Below, in pieces: positions 1 through 11,862 of a DNA stretch of 64,000 bases; position 1 is the first letter of the stretch, and each line of letters starts with the position of its first letter. Source of the stretch: Patiria miniata (Eukaryota; Echinodermata; Asteroidea; Valvatida; Asterinidae); assembly GCF_015706575.1 (NCBI RefSeq), contig NW_024037059.1, forward strand, positions 15,909,730-15,973,729, written 5' to 3'. Below the pieces are notes generated by a model. It worked only from the letters and a program-made list of their open reading frames with translations, was not told the origin of the DNA and ran no database searches. The position numbers were made by a program, and so were the translations under genes.

Positions 1-156
1 TCTTTTGAGATTTGACATGGCATTTTCACTATGCAGAAGAGGTGTTACGAGAAACAATTTCAATTCTTAAATGCATGTTAAACAATTCTATTTCCAATAT
101 CAATTACAAACTTGCATGTCAGTAATCGATATTTCTACATTTTGTTTCTTACTTAC

Positions 157-3100
157 CTGATCGATGGTAGGAATTGGCAAGATTGGAATTATTTTCTTGA
201 GCATCTGAAATAACAAAGGTTTGAACAAAAACATTAAAATTTGCTCCATGGAAACTGAGAATGTGTTGACTTCTCCAGACAGTAGCCGCAAAACACTGAT
301 GATTTCAAACTGAACAGTTCTCCGTACATTGATAAAACCTACACATAACTTATCAACTTTAGATATCACATTTCAGCAGTGTTAACCACTGTGTTAACAT
401 GCTTTGCCAAAAAGGTCCATGAACGGTATTACTGAATTCCCCAATCCACACCAAATCTACATCCTACATATGTCAATAAAGCTGTAACTTGCAAACTGAT
501 ATACCTGGCAGCAAAATATGCCTGGTCATATTCTCTACTGTTATGTTGATGCATGTATAATGGTCCTTCATCATTGCAAACAAATTCCCGAGTCATTGTA
601 TAAGGCAGCAAAAAAGACTGCTGATGTTGTTGTCTTAGTAATGTGATGTTATTCTGTACCTGTTTGAGAAGGATCAGCTTCTTTATCTGATGCCACTCCA
701 CTGTCTGCTGGACTTGGTGGAAGAGAAGCTACATGAAATCAAAAACTCACCTTTATTACTCATGAACAATTATTTCTCATGGCCACTACTCAATACTGAG
801 GAGATATGAAGTTCAACATGGATAACAGTACAGACATATCAGGCTTTTTTAACAGATAATGCTTTCAGATTATTAGTTGATTTTTCACACAAGTTAAATT
901 ACCCATGCAAAAAAACCCACATTATAATAACAACTTAATCCTTACCCCACTGAATTCAACAGAAAGCAACAAAGGTAAAAAAGTGGTCACATACTGTTGC
1001 ATTTAGCAGGCAACTCAATATACCCTGTGCTTTGTTGCATCTTGTTGCATTTAACAGGGTAACTCTTCATAGTCCCAACGCAAAACAACATAATCCAGTC
1101 TGTTGCATCTGGTTGCATTTAGCAGGGTAACTGCTTGGTGCAAAGGATGGTATGCACTGAGTTCACTGCACAATTCAACAGAATGTTGCAATTTGTTGCA
1201 TTTAGCAGGATGTCTAGAGAAAACCTGTTGGGGTGTAGACTAAAGCCTAAAGTCTTGAAAACAGCAGTTTGAATACAATTTTGATGGTAAAAAGCAAATG
1301 TCAAGTTTTCTAGTTCAAAAGGCTTGAAGTATTAAAGATCAACCAAGTAAGTACTATCAAACTTTCTGAAAATTGTTCTAGATTGTACAGTGCATAAAAC
1401 TTTCTGCTCTTTGGGTTCCATTAGGCTTCACATTCTTGTGTTGATGGCTTTCAAAAACTTGAAGGGGAAAAGGATGCTTCAACAAAAGTTAGCATTTGAC
1501 AACGTTGCAGCTTTACTGACCTGTATTAGAACAATTCGGTGATTTACTCTGTGTTAGGAATGATTTCTCTTCGCCGCTCGTTGTTGGTGAGATGTCTAAT
1601 AGGGCATGTGCTGCCATCATATCACGTCCTGTCTCACCGGACCCTGCCGTATCACAAGCATGAGCTGAGGATGGAACAGACATACAACACTAATTAGTTT
1701 TCACATTAAAAACATATCAACATTCACTTCAGGAAGGCAGACACACGTTTACAGACAGGGGTTTTGAATGTAAATTACGTCTAGCCCCTAACAATTTTAT
1801 TCCCAAGAACTTCTCTCCTTGCATTTTTTTTCAAACTCAGAAACTTGAAAAATTGGTTTTCTTCCTAAATCATTTTAACACCTGTGACTCCCCAAACCAT
1901 TAACTATAACTAAAATAACAAAACCGGAATATTAACATAATAACTAAAAAGGTAAAGCACAAAGCATAAATTCCCATACATACATTTACAATGCTGATGG
2001 GTAGTAATAACAAATCGTGCAGACTTCCTCACGACAAGCCACTCATGGTTATCAAGCAGTACCGCACATGTACCTGAGGCAACCCAAATGGCTGGCTTGC
2101 CATTATACATTTGCTTCTCACAGTTGCAAATCATGATTTAAAGGTCAGTACAATCTTATGCAGCACTCATTGATTCTTAGAGAGAGCTAGGAAAGGACGT
2201 TCAATTATGTTTGCTAATGGTTTCATGTGTGCAGGAGCAGATTTGTACACAGTGCTGGTTCAACTTCAAGCACAGAGGTCAGATTAAAATAGAAACACTT
2301 CATTTCTTCCTTACGTAGGCAGTAGCTGTTTCGAACTTCGAAGTAATCTTCAATCAAATTTACAGCATGTTTAAAACAATTGTAAATGTTGAAAAACTTC
2401 ACACTTTGACTGTTCTATTAAAAAAAATTCCAAGAGGAATATTTACATCTGCTGATGAATTGTTGCATCCAACAATAAATTTGAATTAATATTTCTTTTA
2501 TCAGTCTGTTAGTCCAAAAGGTTAAAGCGACATTATGGCCTGGAATATGCCCAATTGGGCTACAAAATTTTAAATGAAATTATATGATATGGAAAGAGCA
2601 CTATAGTAGGCCTATAATATAAACGTCCACACAACCATCCTTTAAAAACTGGGCGTTTTTGTGTTATTCTTGCGAGAACCATGCAAGAACGAATTTCGGG
2701 GGTCACAACTTTGTCCTGAAAAATTGGGCTGTTCAGTGCTAGTTGCAATTCCAGCCGTACAGTGTTTGCCTTCTGCGGACGTGTAAGAAACAACATTTGT
2801 GTATTGGTGCTGTGCAGGGTTCTAGCCAGGGTGAAATTATAGCGTAGGGGTAATTTTGGTTCAACGACTAATGCGAGCGCGGAGCGCGAAGCCCTTACGG
2901 CGTGGGGTCCGGGGCCCGCTTAAGGGCCCTGGAAAATTTTGGACTCTAGATGCTCTGTGGTGCAATCTGAGGCAATTCCCTGCCACTTTCCCCTGATTTT
3001 TTTTTTAGCAGAAGTGTTAAAATTATAAGAAATTTTGTTTTATTTGTTTCAATGATTGATAGTCTTGCTCCTGTAAAGTTTCTTCTGTTTTCAAATTTTA

Positions 3101-6100
3101 GATTATGTTATCTTGTATAAATTGTTCCAAGATCGATGCTTTCTGATGTTTAACCATTTTTAGTAGTTCCTCAATGTTTTATAAAAAATTGGGATTTACT
3201 TTGTCAATATTAAGTGCGAGAACAAATCGCATGAACATTTCATATTTTGCGTTCATATTTCAAGAAGCCTTGTGTTGTGTAGCGCTGCCGTAGCAGTAGT
3301 TCCGATTTTAAATTTGTAAATAAAACCATCCGATCGGCAGGGAGAGAAATTGTAAAACCATGGAGGTCCCAGACAGAAAAAGTTGTCGGCGATTGCAATT
3401 TCAATATGCTACAACACAATGTGAAGGAGAAATCTCATTTTTGTTATGTTAAAAAATATAATTGTAGATAATGACGATGAGAAATAATCACCGGGAATTG
3501 CTTCCTATCCCGGCCGCGGCCGGCCCCGGCGTGCGGGCGCGGCGCGGGCCAGCTCACACCGGCTACGCCGGCGAACTACGCGACCAAATTTTCCCTCAGC
3601 ATTTGAGAAAGCAACGCATTCGTGGAGCGCTAAAAACTTGCTTTGTTGCAATACTTGCTGATTGGTTTTGTCCTAAGAACAAACAGATCCGTTTTTACTA
3701 CCAAACTTATCGAACTGTTATTATCAGCAACGAGTAGTGTGGTCAAAAATTGAAATTTTCGACAGCGACATTCTTCGAGAAGAATTCTTCACGTGCGGCC
3801 ATCTTGTGGACGGATCCATTGATATCGTAGGGGTGCTTAACCTTTCTTTGGACATCGTTTCTCGAATAAATCCTTTACGAAAATTATGTTCCGACGTGAA
3901 GAACCTATTTTCAAACAGTAACATGTTTCGGACTTGATAAAAAGTATTATTTTTTATTTTAAAACAGTTGAAATGCTTGTAAATATTGACCTTTATAGGA
4001 AAGCACACCCGATACCGCAAAATGGTGTGGTCCACAGAGCGCTCTGTACGTGACATGGTGACACGTACGTCGTACGGAGCGCTGTATCTACGCAGCACAA
4101 AACAGCACGTGCTTATTGCTACATGTATCATAGCGAATGCGTGTGGCGCAGCATCACGGTAGGGGTATCGTACGGGTTACGTGCGGTGGGATCGTTGTTT
4201 ATTTTTCGCTGTGTCGTACGGCCAGTGCGCAATGCTCAAAGTCGCTGCGCTTGTATACGAACAAACGGCAGATTTTTTTTTTTCGCAACCAAAATTTATA
4301 GCGTAGCGGTTGCGTAGCGGCGCGATTTAAGCGTAGCGCTTATTTCCGAAAGCGTAGCGGGTGCTAGCGCTATTTGATGCCTGGCTAGAACACTGGTGCT
4401 GTGTGTTATTTATGCGACACACAATATGTATCGTACATGAGAACGACAGAAAAAACGTATGCATACATGTGTATTCAGTCATGTCCAATGTAAACAGCCA
4501 GGTTTTTTTCTTTTTTTCAGGAACGGTAAGACATTAGAATGATTTCCTTTCAACTAGACCTTTTTAATAGTATAAGTAAATAATCCCAAACATGACATTT
4601 TCGGGGATTTCAGGCTGTAATGCCCCTTAAACACCGACTTTACTTGGGCTCTCCATAAAAGAAGTCAAACATAAACATAAAACAAAAAATGTATACAAAA
4701 AAAAAAAACGTCTTGAAGACACAAATATACCACAAAAGAAACAAATACAACAAATAACCTTTATAATTTTGGTGAATTACAGCCAATACGTCCATCAGAG
4801 AGAAAAACACATCATCTTCCGTACTACGGAAGAGTAAGGCAGGAAGTTGTACTCTGTGTCAATTCAGATGGTTTAATTGCATCCTGTATAGCTACGGAAT
4901 AACTGATGCTACTATCACGGTCAAAATGGATAGCATAAAAAACACTAATTTACTGCTCAGGCACCTTTCTGAAATATCTCATCTCAATCTCTCCCTTCAT
5001 ACAAAATGTTAAAACACTAGTCAAAAGATCTCCATGTGAAAGTCAACTGTTACCCTTATCTAATTAATGTGAATGGCAAGGTCAACAAGCAGAACACGCT
5101 TATCTTAAATATTAGTGAGTGTGAATTTTATCTTGATAACTTAAAATTGCTCCCTATCATAGGTCTTCTCACCGCATATTAAATTATTTGTAAGTTGTAT
5201 TAAATACATCCTACAGGACCAAATATTCTGAATAAGCAGAACACAGAACAAGGCACAGTCGTATTGAACCAACACACAAAAGGAGAGCTCTACAATTATC
5301 AACAAAGCCTGTTAAGTAGGATTTCCTGTATGGGTGGTGTCGCTTTCTTGTGGTTAAGAAGTGACCCATAAATAGGCCAATTGTTCACAAGGATTCAACT
5401 ACAACATGACCTCTAAATGACCCAGGATAGGAATGACAAAAGAACACTTTTAAGAATTTAAAGATGTCTTTTAGACTTGAATTAATTTGACATGGTTAAA
5501 GCTAATTTAACAATAAATCTATAGATCCTTCTCTGTAAGTGCCATGGCTGTGCCTTGATTAACAATTTATGTACAGATGTAGATAGGTTTTTTTTTTAAA
5601 TCAATTCAACATGAATTGTTCAATTTGCAGCAATGAAATGTGATAACCCTCAATTTTTGCTTGTGTGAGTTAAATAATAGTGTCTGAACAGCTTGTAGAG
5701 GATCCCTACTTAAAGCTATAGTCCATCATTTGCAGCCATCCGACAAGTAACTGGCGTAATTATTGTTGAAAAACAAACTTGGTTGAAAGATAGTAAGGGA
5801 ACTAAACTCCCTGTGAAATTATTCTTTCTGGGAAGCTGTCATTTTGAAGTAATCAACAAAAGAAGGCATTTCCAACGGTGATTCTTAAGAAGCACCGTAG
5901 GAAAATTTAAATTAGTAGTTCGTTTTGTTATTCAGCACAGCGCGCATTGGAACGACGCACACGCGCGCGCGGTTGTTGTAATTCGTCGGATCAGTGCGCG
6001 ACGTCGCGTAAAGCTGCAATTCAAAACAATTCAAAACATGATTCAGTAACTTTTGATTTGAAATTGAGATCTTAGAATGCTGTTTTTCTCGGAATGTACA

Positions 6101-9100
6101 GCTGAAGCTTAGCTATCCTTCATTGGATTTTGAACACTTTTGTTGCTTCAAACGAACAAAATGCACGAATTACAAATGATGGACTATAGCTTTAAAGCAC
6201 AAGTTTTCAGGGAATAAAATAAGTGTGTATTTTACATGTAATGTTAAGCAATTAACACAAAAAGAATGTAATATCCTGACATCATTTAGGGGTTTCATAA
6301 AAATTCTGTGGGGAATTTTAAAATCCATAATACATGTCAAACCTGTGAGATTTTACCATTTTGTAAGGCAAGTGCTGCAAGGTACTACATGTAAGAAACG
6401 TACATTGCCCCCCCCCCCTACTTGTTTTGATTTTATCTTTTAAATTTTAGTAAGCTACCAGTATCAGTATGAGTATGACCGAGATTTTTTATTTTAATGT
6501 TTTTGTTTTTTTAAATATGCCAAACATAAGTTTATACATGAATGTTCAAGTTTCTTTCAATAATGTTAATTTTTGCATTTGAATGATTCAAATAAGAACA
6601 TGTGACAAAATTTTAAATACATCATTTGTCACATCAGCAAAGCCAAAGTGATATTGCTTTGTTTGCAACTATTTACCATCCAGCATAGGCATGATAGGCT
6701 TCCCCATAAATGTCTCTCAAATACTAATTTCCTCTGTATAGTGAGCCACACAATGATGCATGCTATTTCCACAAGTTCCAGAAAAGTTGTGTTCCCTGAA
6801 TTTGAAAATTATACTGTTTTTGCATATTACATTCGCTATGAAAGCTCCTTACTTAGTTAAAAGCAGGAAAAATCACATTCCGTTTTTAGATGTAATTATC
6901 CAGCAATTTTGAGAGGAATATTTGGAGAAAGTTTGTCCGAAATGATTGCAGGACTAGCTTGAGTAACTCTAGTCCCATAAATGTGGCCAATTTACTGGAC
7001 TACCTCCATAAATAAAGGCTCACACTATTTAAAGCGATAGAAAATTAGTCCACCCCTATTCAGACGTCTATTTTTCGTGTAATTTCGTGTTGGAATTTAG
7101 ATACGCTAATGTGTGAAAATGAACCTGGAGATTACACAAAATATAGACGTCTGAAAAAGGGGGGGGGACTAATTTTCTATCGCTTCAAAGAGGGTGAGTG
7201 TGTTTCTGAAGCATAAATAAACTACAACTTACAAGTACAAACAAAGTCTAAATGTGAAAATAAAAACTTGACAAAGTTCTACATATTCGGGTACATGTTC
7301 CAAGTGTGGCCTTTATTGAGGGAGGAAAATTTGCCACACTTATGGGGCTAGAGTAACTTCAGCTCCAATGCTCATCAGGAATTCGACCATTGCATTGGAG
7401 CTGGAGTTACTCAACTTTCAAGGATTTGGGACACATTAAAAATAAAATTATGAGGCTTGGCATTTAAAAGGCATGAATGAGTGGAATCGAGAAATACGTG
7501 CCATCAATGGCAAATGAAATTTGAACTTATTTCCTATAGACCACTCAGCAAAATCTGTCGATCCAAGCAAATTACTGGATGTAGTGAAGGCGAAAGCAAC
7601 ACACGCGGTTCCCGTTTGTCCGTTCATTGTGTATTGTCGTTGTATTTTATGCCATGGTATTTCTTTGCGTAATTCACTTCCTGGTTTTTCGAGTCCGGAA
7701 GAGATTTGCTTCGCGCGTAATTCAACGTGGTAGTTTCTTTGTAGTTCGCAGAAAATGACCCCAAGAATCAGTGTTTCATTTGAAAGTAACTCCTGATTGT
7801 AAGAACCAATTTAGTTCAGTATTCTTACCAGCTTGGAGGAGTAAATCCAGACTCTTTCTTGCGTCGGAAGCCATCGTTTTTAACCCCATTCACAAATACA
7901 TTGAGAATCGAATACACGTACGACGGCAATGCTGCGCGGTATGCATTGTACACAACACAAACACGCGGCCCGTACACGTACCGTATACCTAACGACAACA
8001 GGATATCACTCCGCGCGGTAATTTGCCCGGAAGCTGCGACTGACGCATTACGCACAATAGTTTGTCCGTTGCGGCTGCATAGCACTATTCTGCATCGTAA
8101 ATGATTATGTCGTCCGTCAAATAGATCATTATGCGCAGAATATAGAAACTAATCAATTATATTCCGTCTTCGACATTAACGTCCTTTTAAAGAATCGTAT
8201 CTATCAAAAGAACAACGCTACACTTATCATTCTCCTCAAAATATAGTCCGACAAACTCCGAGGACTCGGTGGGGGGGGGGGGGGGGGGGGAATCTGTGCA
8301 CGGAACTGAAAACCTTTTCTTTTTTACTGCTATTTTTTTCTCTGAATACCAATTTAATATTACAAATTGACTCTGCTGGCGTCTGCTTTGTGGTCGACGA
8401 ATACAAACGGCAACAGCTAGTAAAAGGGCGCAATAGGTGAATTTTAATGCGTGCGGGTCCGATTCCAAGGAACCGGACCGGCGCGACAGGCTTACTGATC
8501 ACTGTTAATAGTTGAGGTCATCCCGCCCCCCCCCCCTCCCCCGCAAGACCTACGGGAGGGTCGTACAGATTGTATATTGGTCCATATATTTAGATGTCCA
8601 TTTATCTTTTAAGATGATATGTGTCTTAAAAAATGATTTAATGTACTGCTGATCATCTGATGAGATATCAGTGATAATCCACGTGATCCCCATCCCATGG
8701 TTAATTTTGACCAATCACAGCTGCGTCCGACATATATATGGCTGTGCCACGTGCGCAGTGCAGATCGATCGATCCGCCCACTAGTGGGCGGGTATTAATG
8801 AATCGTTCCGTTGTATGCGGCATGTAATCACACTTTTAGTAAAAAGTTGCACTTCTACTCAAACGGTTAGGTTATTTTGGTAAAAATATAAATCCAGCCC
8901 TCATATCGAGCTGGCTACGGGCCTACCAAAAACAGCCAGCCTGCCTGCGAGGCTGATCAATTAGGGAAGATGGAAATTGCGCTTTTTAAAAATTACGCCT
9001 CCTAATAAAAGGAAATTTTTACCGAAAGCGGTGGAAGAATGAAGTTATTATGCCTATACCCTGCAAAACACAATGTTCATCAGAACTGGCAAACTGTCAA

Positions 9101-11862
9101 CTTTGATTTGCGGAAAATGAAACTTATTTGTGGACTTGCTTAGTTGAAAATTATATCTTTGATAAATCTACACTTTGCCAAAGATATTGCCCAGCAGGTT
9201 ATTATGTGATTTGACTGAACTGCTTTTCCAGATGGGGCACTTTTGACCAATTCAGGGGACACAGTAGTTTTGTTTCCAAATTATTCATGTAAATACTTTT
9301 AAAGTTAGTAGAAAATAATGTTGTGTTCTGGTATGTTTTTATTTCTTGTCATATGGTTATCATCAGTTCCCCCCCCCCCCACCTCCAAAAAGGACTGTTT
9401 TTTATCAAACAATTGTTTTCATAAAAAAAATAAGTTGATAGACGAAAATGCACTTAATCAGCAAAAACATTCGAGATCTTTGGCCATTTTTAAAAAAAAG
9501 TTTTCTGTTCTTTACTCTGTTCTATTATAATAATGTGCATGTACATGCAGTTCTTCCAAAAAAAACAGTATGCAGCCTACGTGTATTTTATTCTTCGTTA
9601 ACTTCAGGCCTTTCAGAGGGTTCCGAAGAAAAGACCTGCTTAAAGGGGCCACTTTCTATAGTTGACTGGTTTCCAAACCATGCAAATACGCACCAGCAGT
9701 CACTATTGTCCACAGTTCATAGTCGATGACTCAACAAGTATTGTATGCAGACCAGCCAGGGTACTGTTCAAGTTCACTTGTGTTACCATAACCACAGGCA
9801 CTCCATGTCGGTGATACAATATATTCTTTCTGGGACTGTGCTCATAATAAAAACTTTTGTAAATATGCAAAAATTGCAGACAATTTTTTGACCTCTTGTG
9901 GAATTTTCATGGCGACTTTGATAAAGTAAACACAGGGCATAAACCATCCATCACACGTATTGGTTTCAAAGAAAAGACATTCACACCGTCCCTCTGCACC
10001 AATTTATAAATTACAATTAATCAATCGTCGTCGCCATCTTTCTTCAATTTTGTATCTCTCAAGAAATCCTAAACCAGTTCACTGATCGGTGGAAATCACT
10101 TTTAAAACGTTCAAATGACTTATTCTACTGCGACAGGATTTCAGAACTTCATCCTGGGGAACATTCATTCAGATTACTGCAATAAATACATAGATGTAAC
10201 TTTTGACATGATCCCTAAGGCCCTGGGAAATTTACTCAACATAAAAGATCTCATGGTTCCTGGCAACAAGTGAATTCTAAAGAGGAGTTATTTTGCACTT
10301 CAGAAAAGTTCATGTAGGTTGAATTCCATTGTTGTTGTTCACTGTCGTCAGGATTCAGTTGGCTATGCATAAGGCAGACCGTAAACAGACGTGCATTCAC
10401 CATTCAAATTTCATTTCAATATAAAATGCATGTACAATGTACTCGTATTGTATTACAATCAGTTTTCCAATTTTCAACGCCCTGTTTTGGGCAGCGCCGC
10501 AACGAGGTTGGTGAAATGGGTTTTTTTTCCTGATTCTGTCCCTTTTGACAACCCCAGTTCCAATCTTCTCCTCTCATTACTCTTCATGGGACACCGAACA
10601 GAATCATTTCAGTTGATACACAGAAATGTACCGAATTTTTCTTAACCATGATTCCTTGTCCATACTCTTCCTTGCTTCTTGCCAACAGCATTACAGCAAT
10701 TTACATTAATTGAAGAACGAACAAATCAAGTAAAATGATGTCTCAACTGCACTTTCAATCCGTGTTATTAATTGAAGAATGGTGAGGTGAAGTAGTGCAC
10801 CCAATGACCATATCCAGCAGGAATTTATTTTGAAAGGAGTACTGTATTTTGGCCAGGGAACCATTACTGCTGTGTCAGAACACGTAGTATGGTTCTGTTC
10901 TGTTTATTCTATCTGAACTTTGCAAGAGTATTTAGCCAATGGGGAAAAATTGACAATTAATTCTGGTCACAAGTCTTATAGTTTCAGCAGACAAAAACCT
11001 GTAGTGTTTACTTCAACAACACAAAATCAACCAAATGGACACTTACACAATTTAGATGTAAGTTTATTGACTTCAGTGTCACATAAACCTTCATCGTCAC
11101 AGGAAACCTCAATCTCTTCTGCTAAGTATTCTAATGCTGTTGGAGTTCCAAATGCTCCAGGTGTGAGAGGCATATTGTACAGTGATTGTACAATAACTGA
11201 TGGCCCATCTTGGATAATATTGGGCTTTCTCTGGAATCAAATGAAAAACAAAACGATAAAAGGTGGGGTATAATTTTATTTTCTTTTTGCAACTTTAGTA
11301 ACTTTGCCCTCCTAATTGTTGCCAGTTTTTCATTACATTATTTATAATCAATAAGTCAATGTTGTTACTTAAAATAACATACATGTAATTCAAACAAGTT
11401 CACATAGAAACCTGAATAAAATCTGATGAGTGTCAATCAGTCAAAAATATTATATTAATGGAATGAAAACTAATTAACCGTGACCACTGATTTTGCACTT
11501 TTTATGCTTATAATTATCAGAAAAATACAAAGAGCAAAACAATCTCACTATCATTAATTTCTACATTCTTGAAAAATCAATGTTGTTGCTGACATTTTTC
11601 CCATGTCCACTGCGTTAGAATAAACCCCCCACTATCCACAAACTGAAATATTTGCAACTCACCTCAACAAATTTTAATTCAGTAAGCGCTGACAAGTCAA
11701 GCCGGGGATATGAAAGCTTTGAAAAGTTGGGCAGAATCTCTGGGCTGTGTGGCTCATCCTTGTTTTCATTTTCTGTGTATACTTTAGGTTCTGGTTGGAT
11801 TCTAACCGCGTCAGCTGTGATGCATGCCATCGTGTACATCACACATATCACCTGCTGGTCAT
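157..11862 (-). CDS. Unrecognised multi-exon gene (partial, five predicted exons)
   Basis: I do not recognise this gene. Five exons read on the minus strand with good acceptors and donors and matching phases: 11862-11663, 11230-11047, 1664-1521, 728-660 and 338-157. The first ends in phase 0, as the second requires; the next three junctions are all phase 1. The 11.8 kb exon contains the segment LPNFSKLSYPRLDLSALTEL; the 11.2 kb exon contains QDGPSVIVQSLYNMPLTPG, followed by an acidic stretch with two Cys. The 1.6 kb and 0.7 kb exons are polar and Ser/Thr/Pro rich, like a disordered linker. The last exon is hydrophobic. No signal peptide or known domain is visible. Both ends are missing: the message continues left of the window and upstream of 11862, and more exons may lie in the 9.4 kb gap. 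A possible extra exon lies near 13970-14245, with acceptor TTTTCAG, but its donor is unclear. Confidence 0.5.
990..1212. repeat. Degenerate minisatellite
   Basis: The motif TGTTGCATTTAGCAGG, with small changes, recurs about four times (near 993, 1042, 1105 and 1192), usually followed by a variant of GTAACT. The spacing is irregular, roughly 50-85 bp. It lies in an intron of the unrecognised minus-strand gene. Confidence 0.6.
2526..4626. mobile_element. TTAA-flanked MITE split by a hAT-like insertion
   Basis: Imperfect terminal inverted repeats (left GCGACATTATGGCCTG, right the complement of a GGGGCATTACAGCCTG-like end) are flanked by TTAA at 2522-2525 and 4627-4630. TTAA target duplications are typical of piggyBac and Kolobok elements. 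Without the inner 1581-bp insertion and its 8-bp duplication the element is about 510 bp. There is no transposase reading frame, so it is non-autonomous. Confidence 0.6.
2815..4395. mobile_element. Non-autonomous hAT-like transposon, 1581 bp
   Basis: The left end CAGGGTTCTAGCCAGG matches the complement of the right end CCTGGCTAGAACACTG, with one mismatch. A perfect 8-bp target duplication GTGCTGTG flanks it (2807-2814 and 4396-4403), as hAT elements produce. The interior has a GC-rich subterminal part at about 2870-2940 and 3505-3580. It carries ORFs of up to 135 codons, but none looks like transposase. It is inserted inside the TTAA element. A short interior motif near 2945-2985 recurs at about 62155-62200. 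Confidence 0.85.
4631..5709. other. Intronic or intergenic stretch with no supported gene
   Basis: AT-rich sequence. No splice-bounded coding exon, RNA gene or further terminal-repeat element was found. Confidence 0.4.
5714..6191. mobile_element. TTAA-flanked MITE, 478 bp
   Basis: Perfect 19-bp terminal inverted repeats AGCTATAGTCCATCATTTG lie just inside TTAA at 5710-5713 and 6192-6195. No coding capacity. The middle is CpG-rich with ACGCGCGCGCG near 5960-5975. TIR plus TTAA duplication points to a piggyBac- or Kolobok-driven non-autonomous element. Confidence 0.85.
6196..6960. other. Stretch with no supported gene
   Basis: AT-rich with a short C run at 6408-6417. Open frames here have no splice or homology support. 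Confidence 0.35.
6961..7357. mobile_element. Foldback MITE, copy A
   Basis: Long imperfect inverted repeat. The left arm starts GAGTAACTCTAG then CCCATAAATGTGGCC; the right arm ends with the complement, GGCTAGAGTAAC. An inner inverted repeat pairs a segment near 7038-7075 (GCGATAGAAAATTAGTCC) with its complement near 7155-7188. It has no reading frame. Copy B at 39.5-39.9 kb shares the outer arms. Confidence 0.7.
7351..7412. repeat. Short inverted repeat (20-nt arms)
   Basis: GAGTAACTTCAGCTCCAATG at 7351-7370 pairs with 7393-7412 with one mismatch and a loop of about 22 nt. Its left arm overlaps the terminal motif of foldback MITE copy A. Confidence 0.7.
7413..11046. other. Long intron-like stretch with no supported gene
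   Basis: Lies between predicted exons of the minus-strand gene. 7550-8800 is relatively CpG-rich with E-box-like CACGTG near 8749 and short palindromes such as CCCACTAGTGGG. G or C runs lie at 8271-8290, 8524-8538 and 9367-9378. Frames across these runs encode only Pro or Gly tracts. No supported exon was found. Confidence 0.35.
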
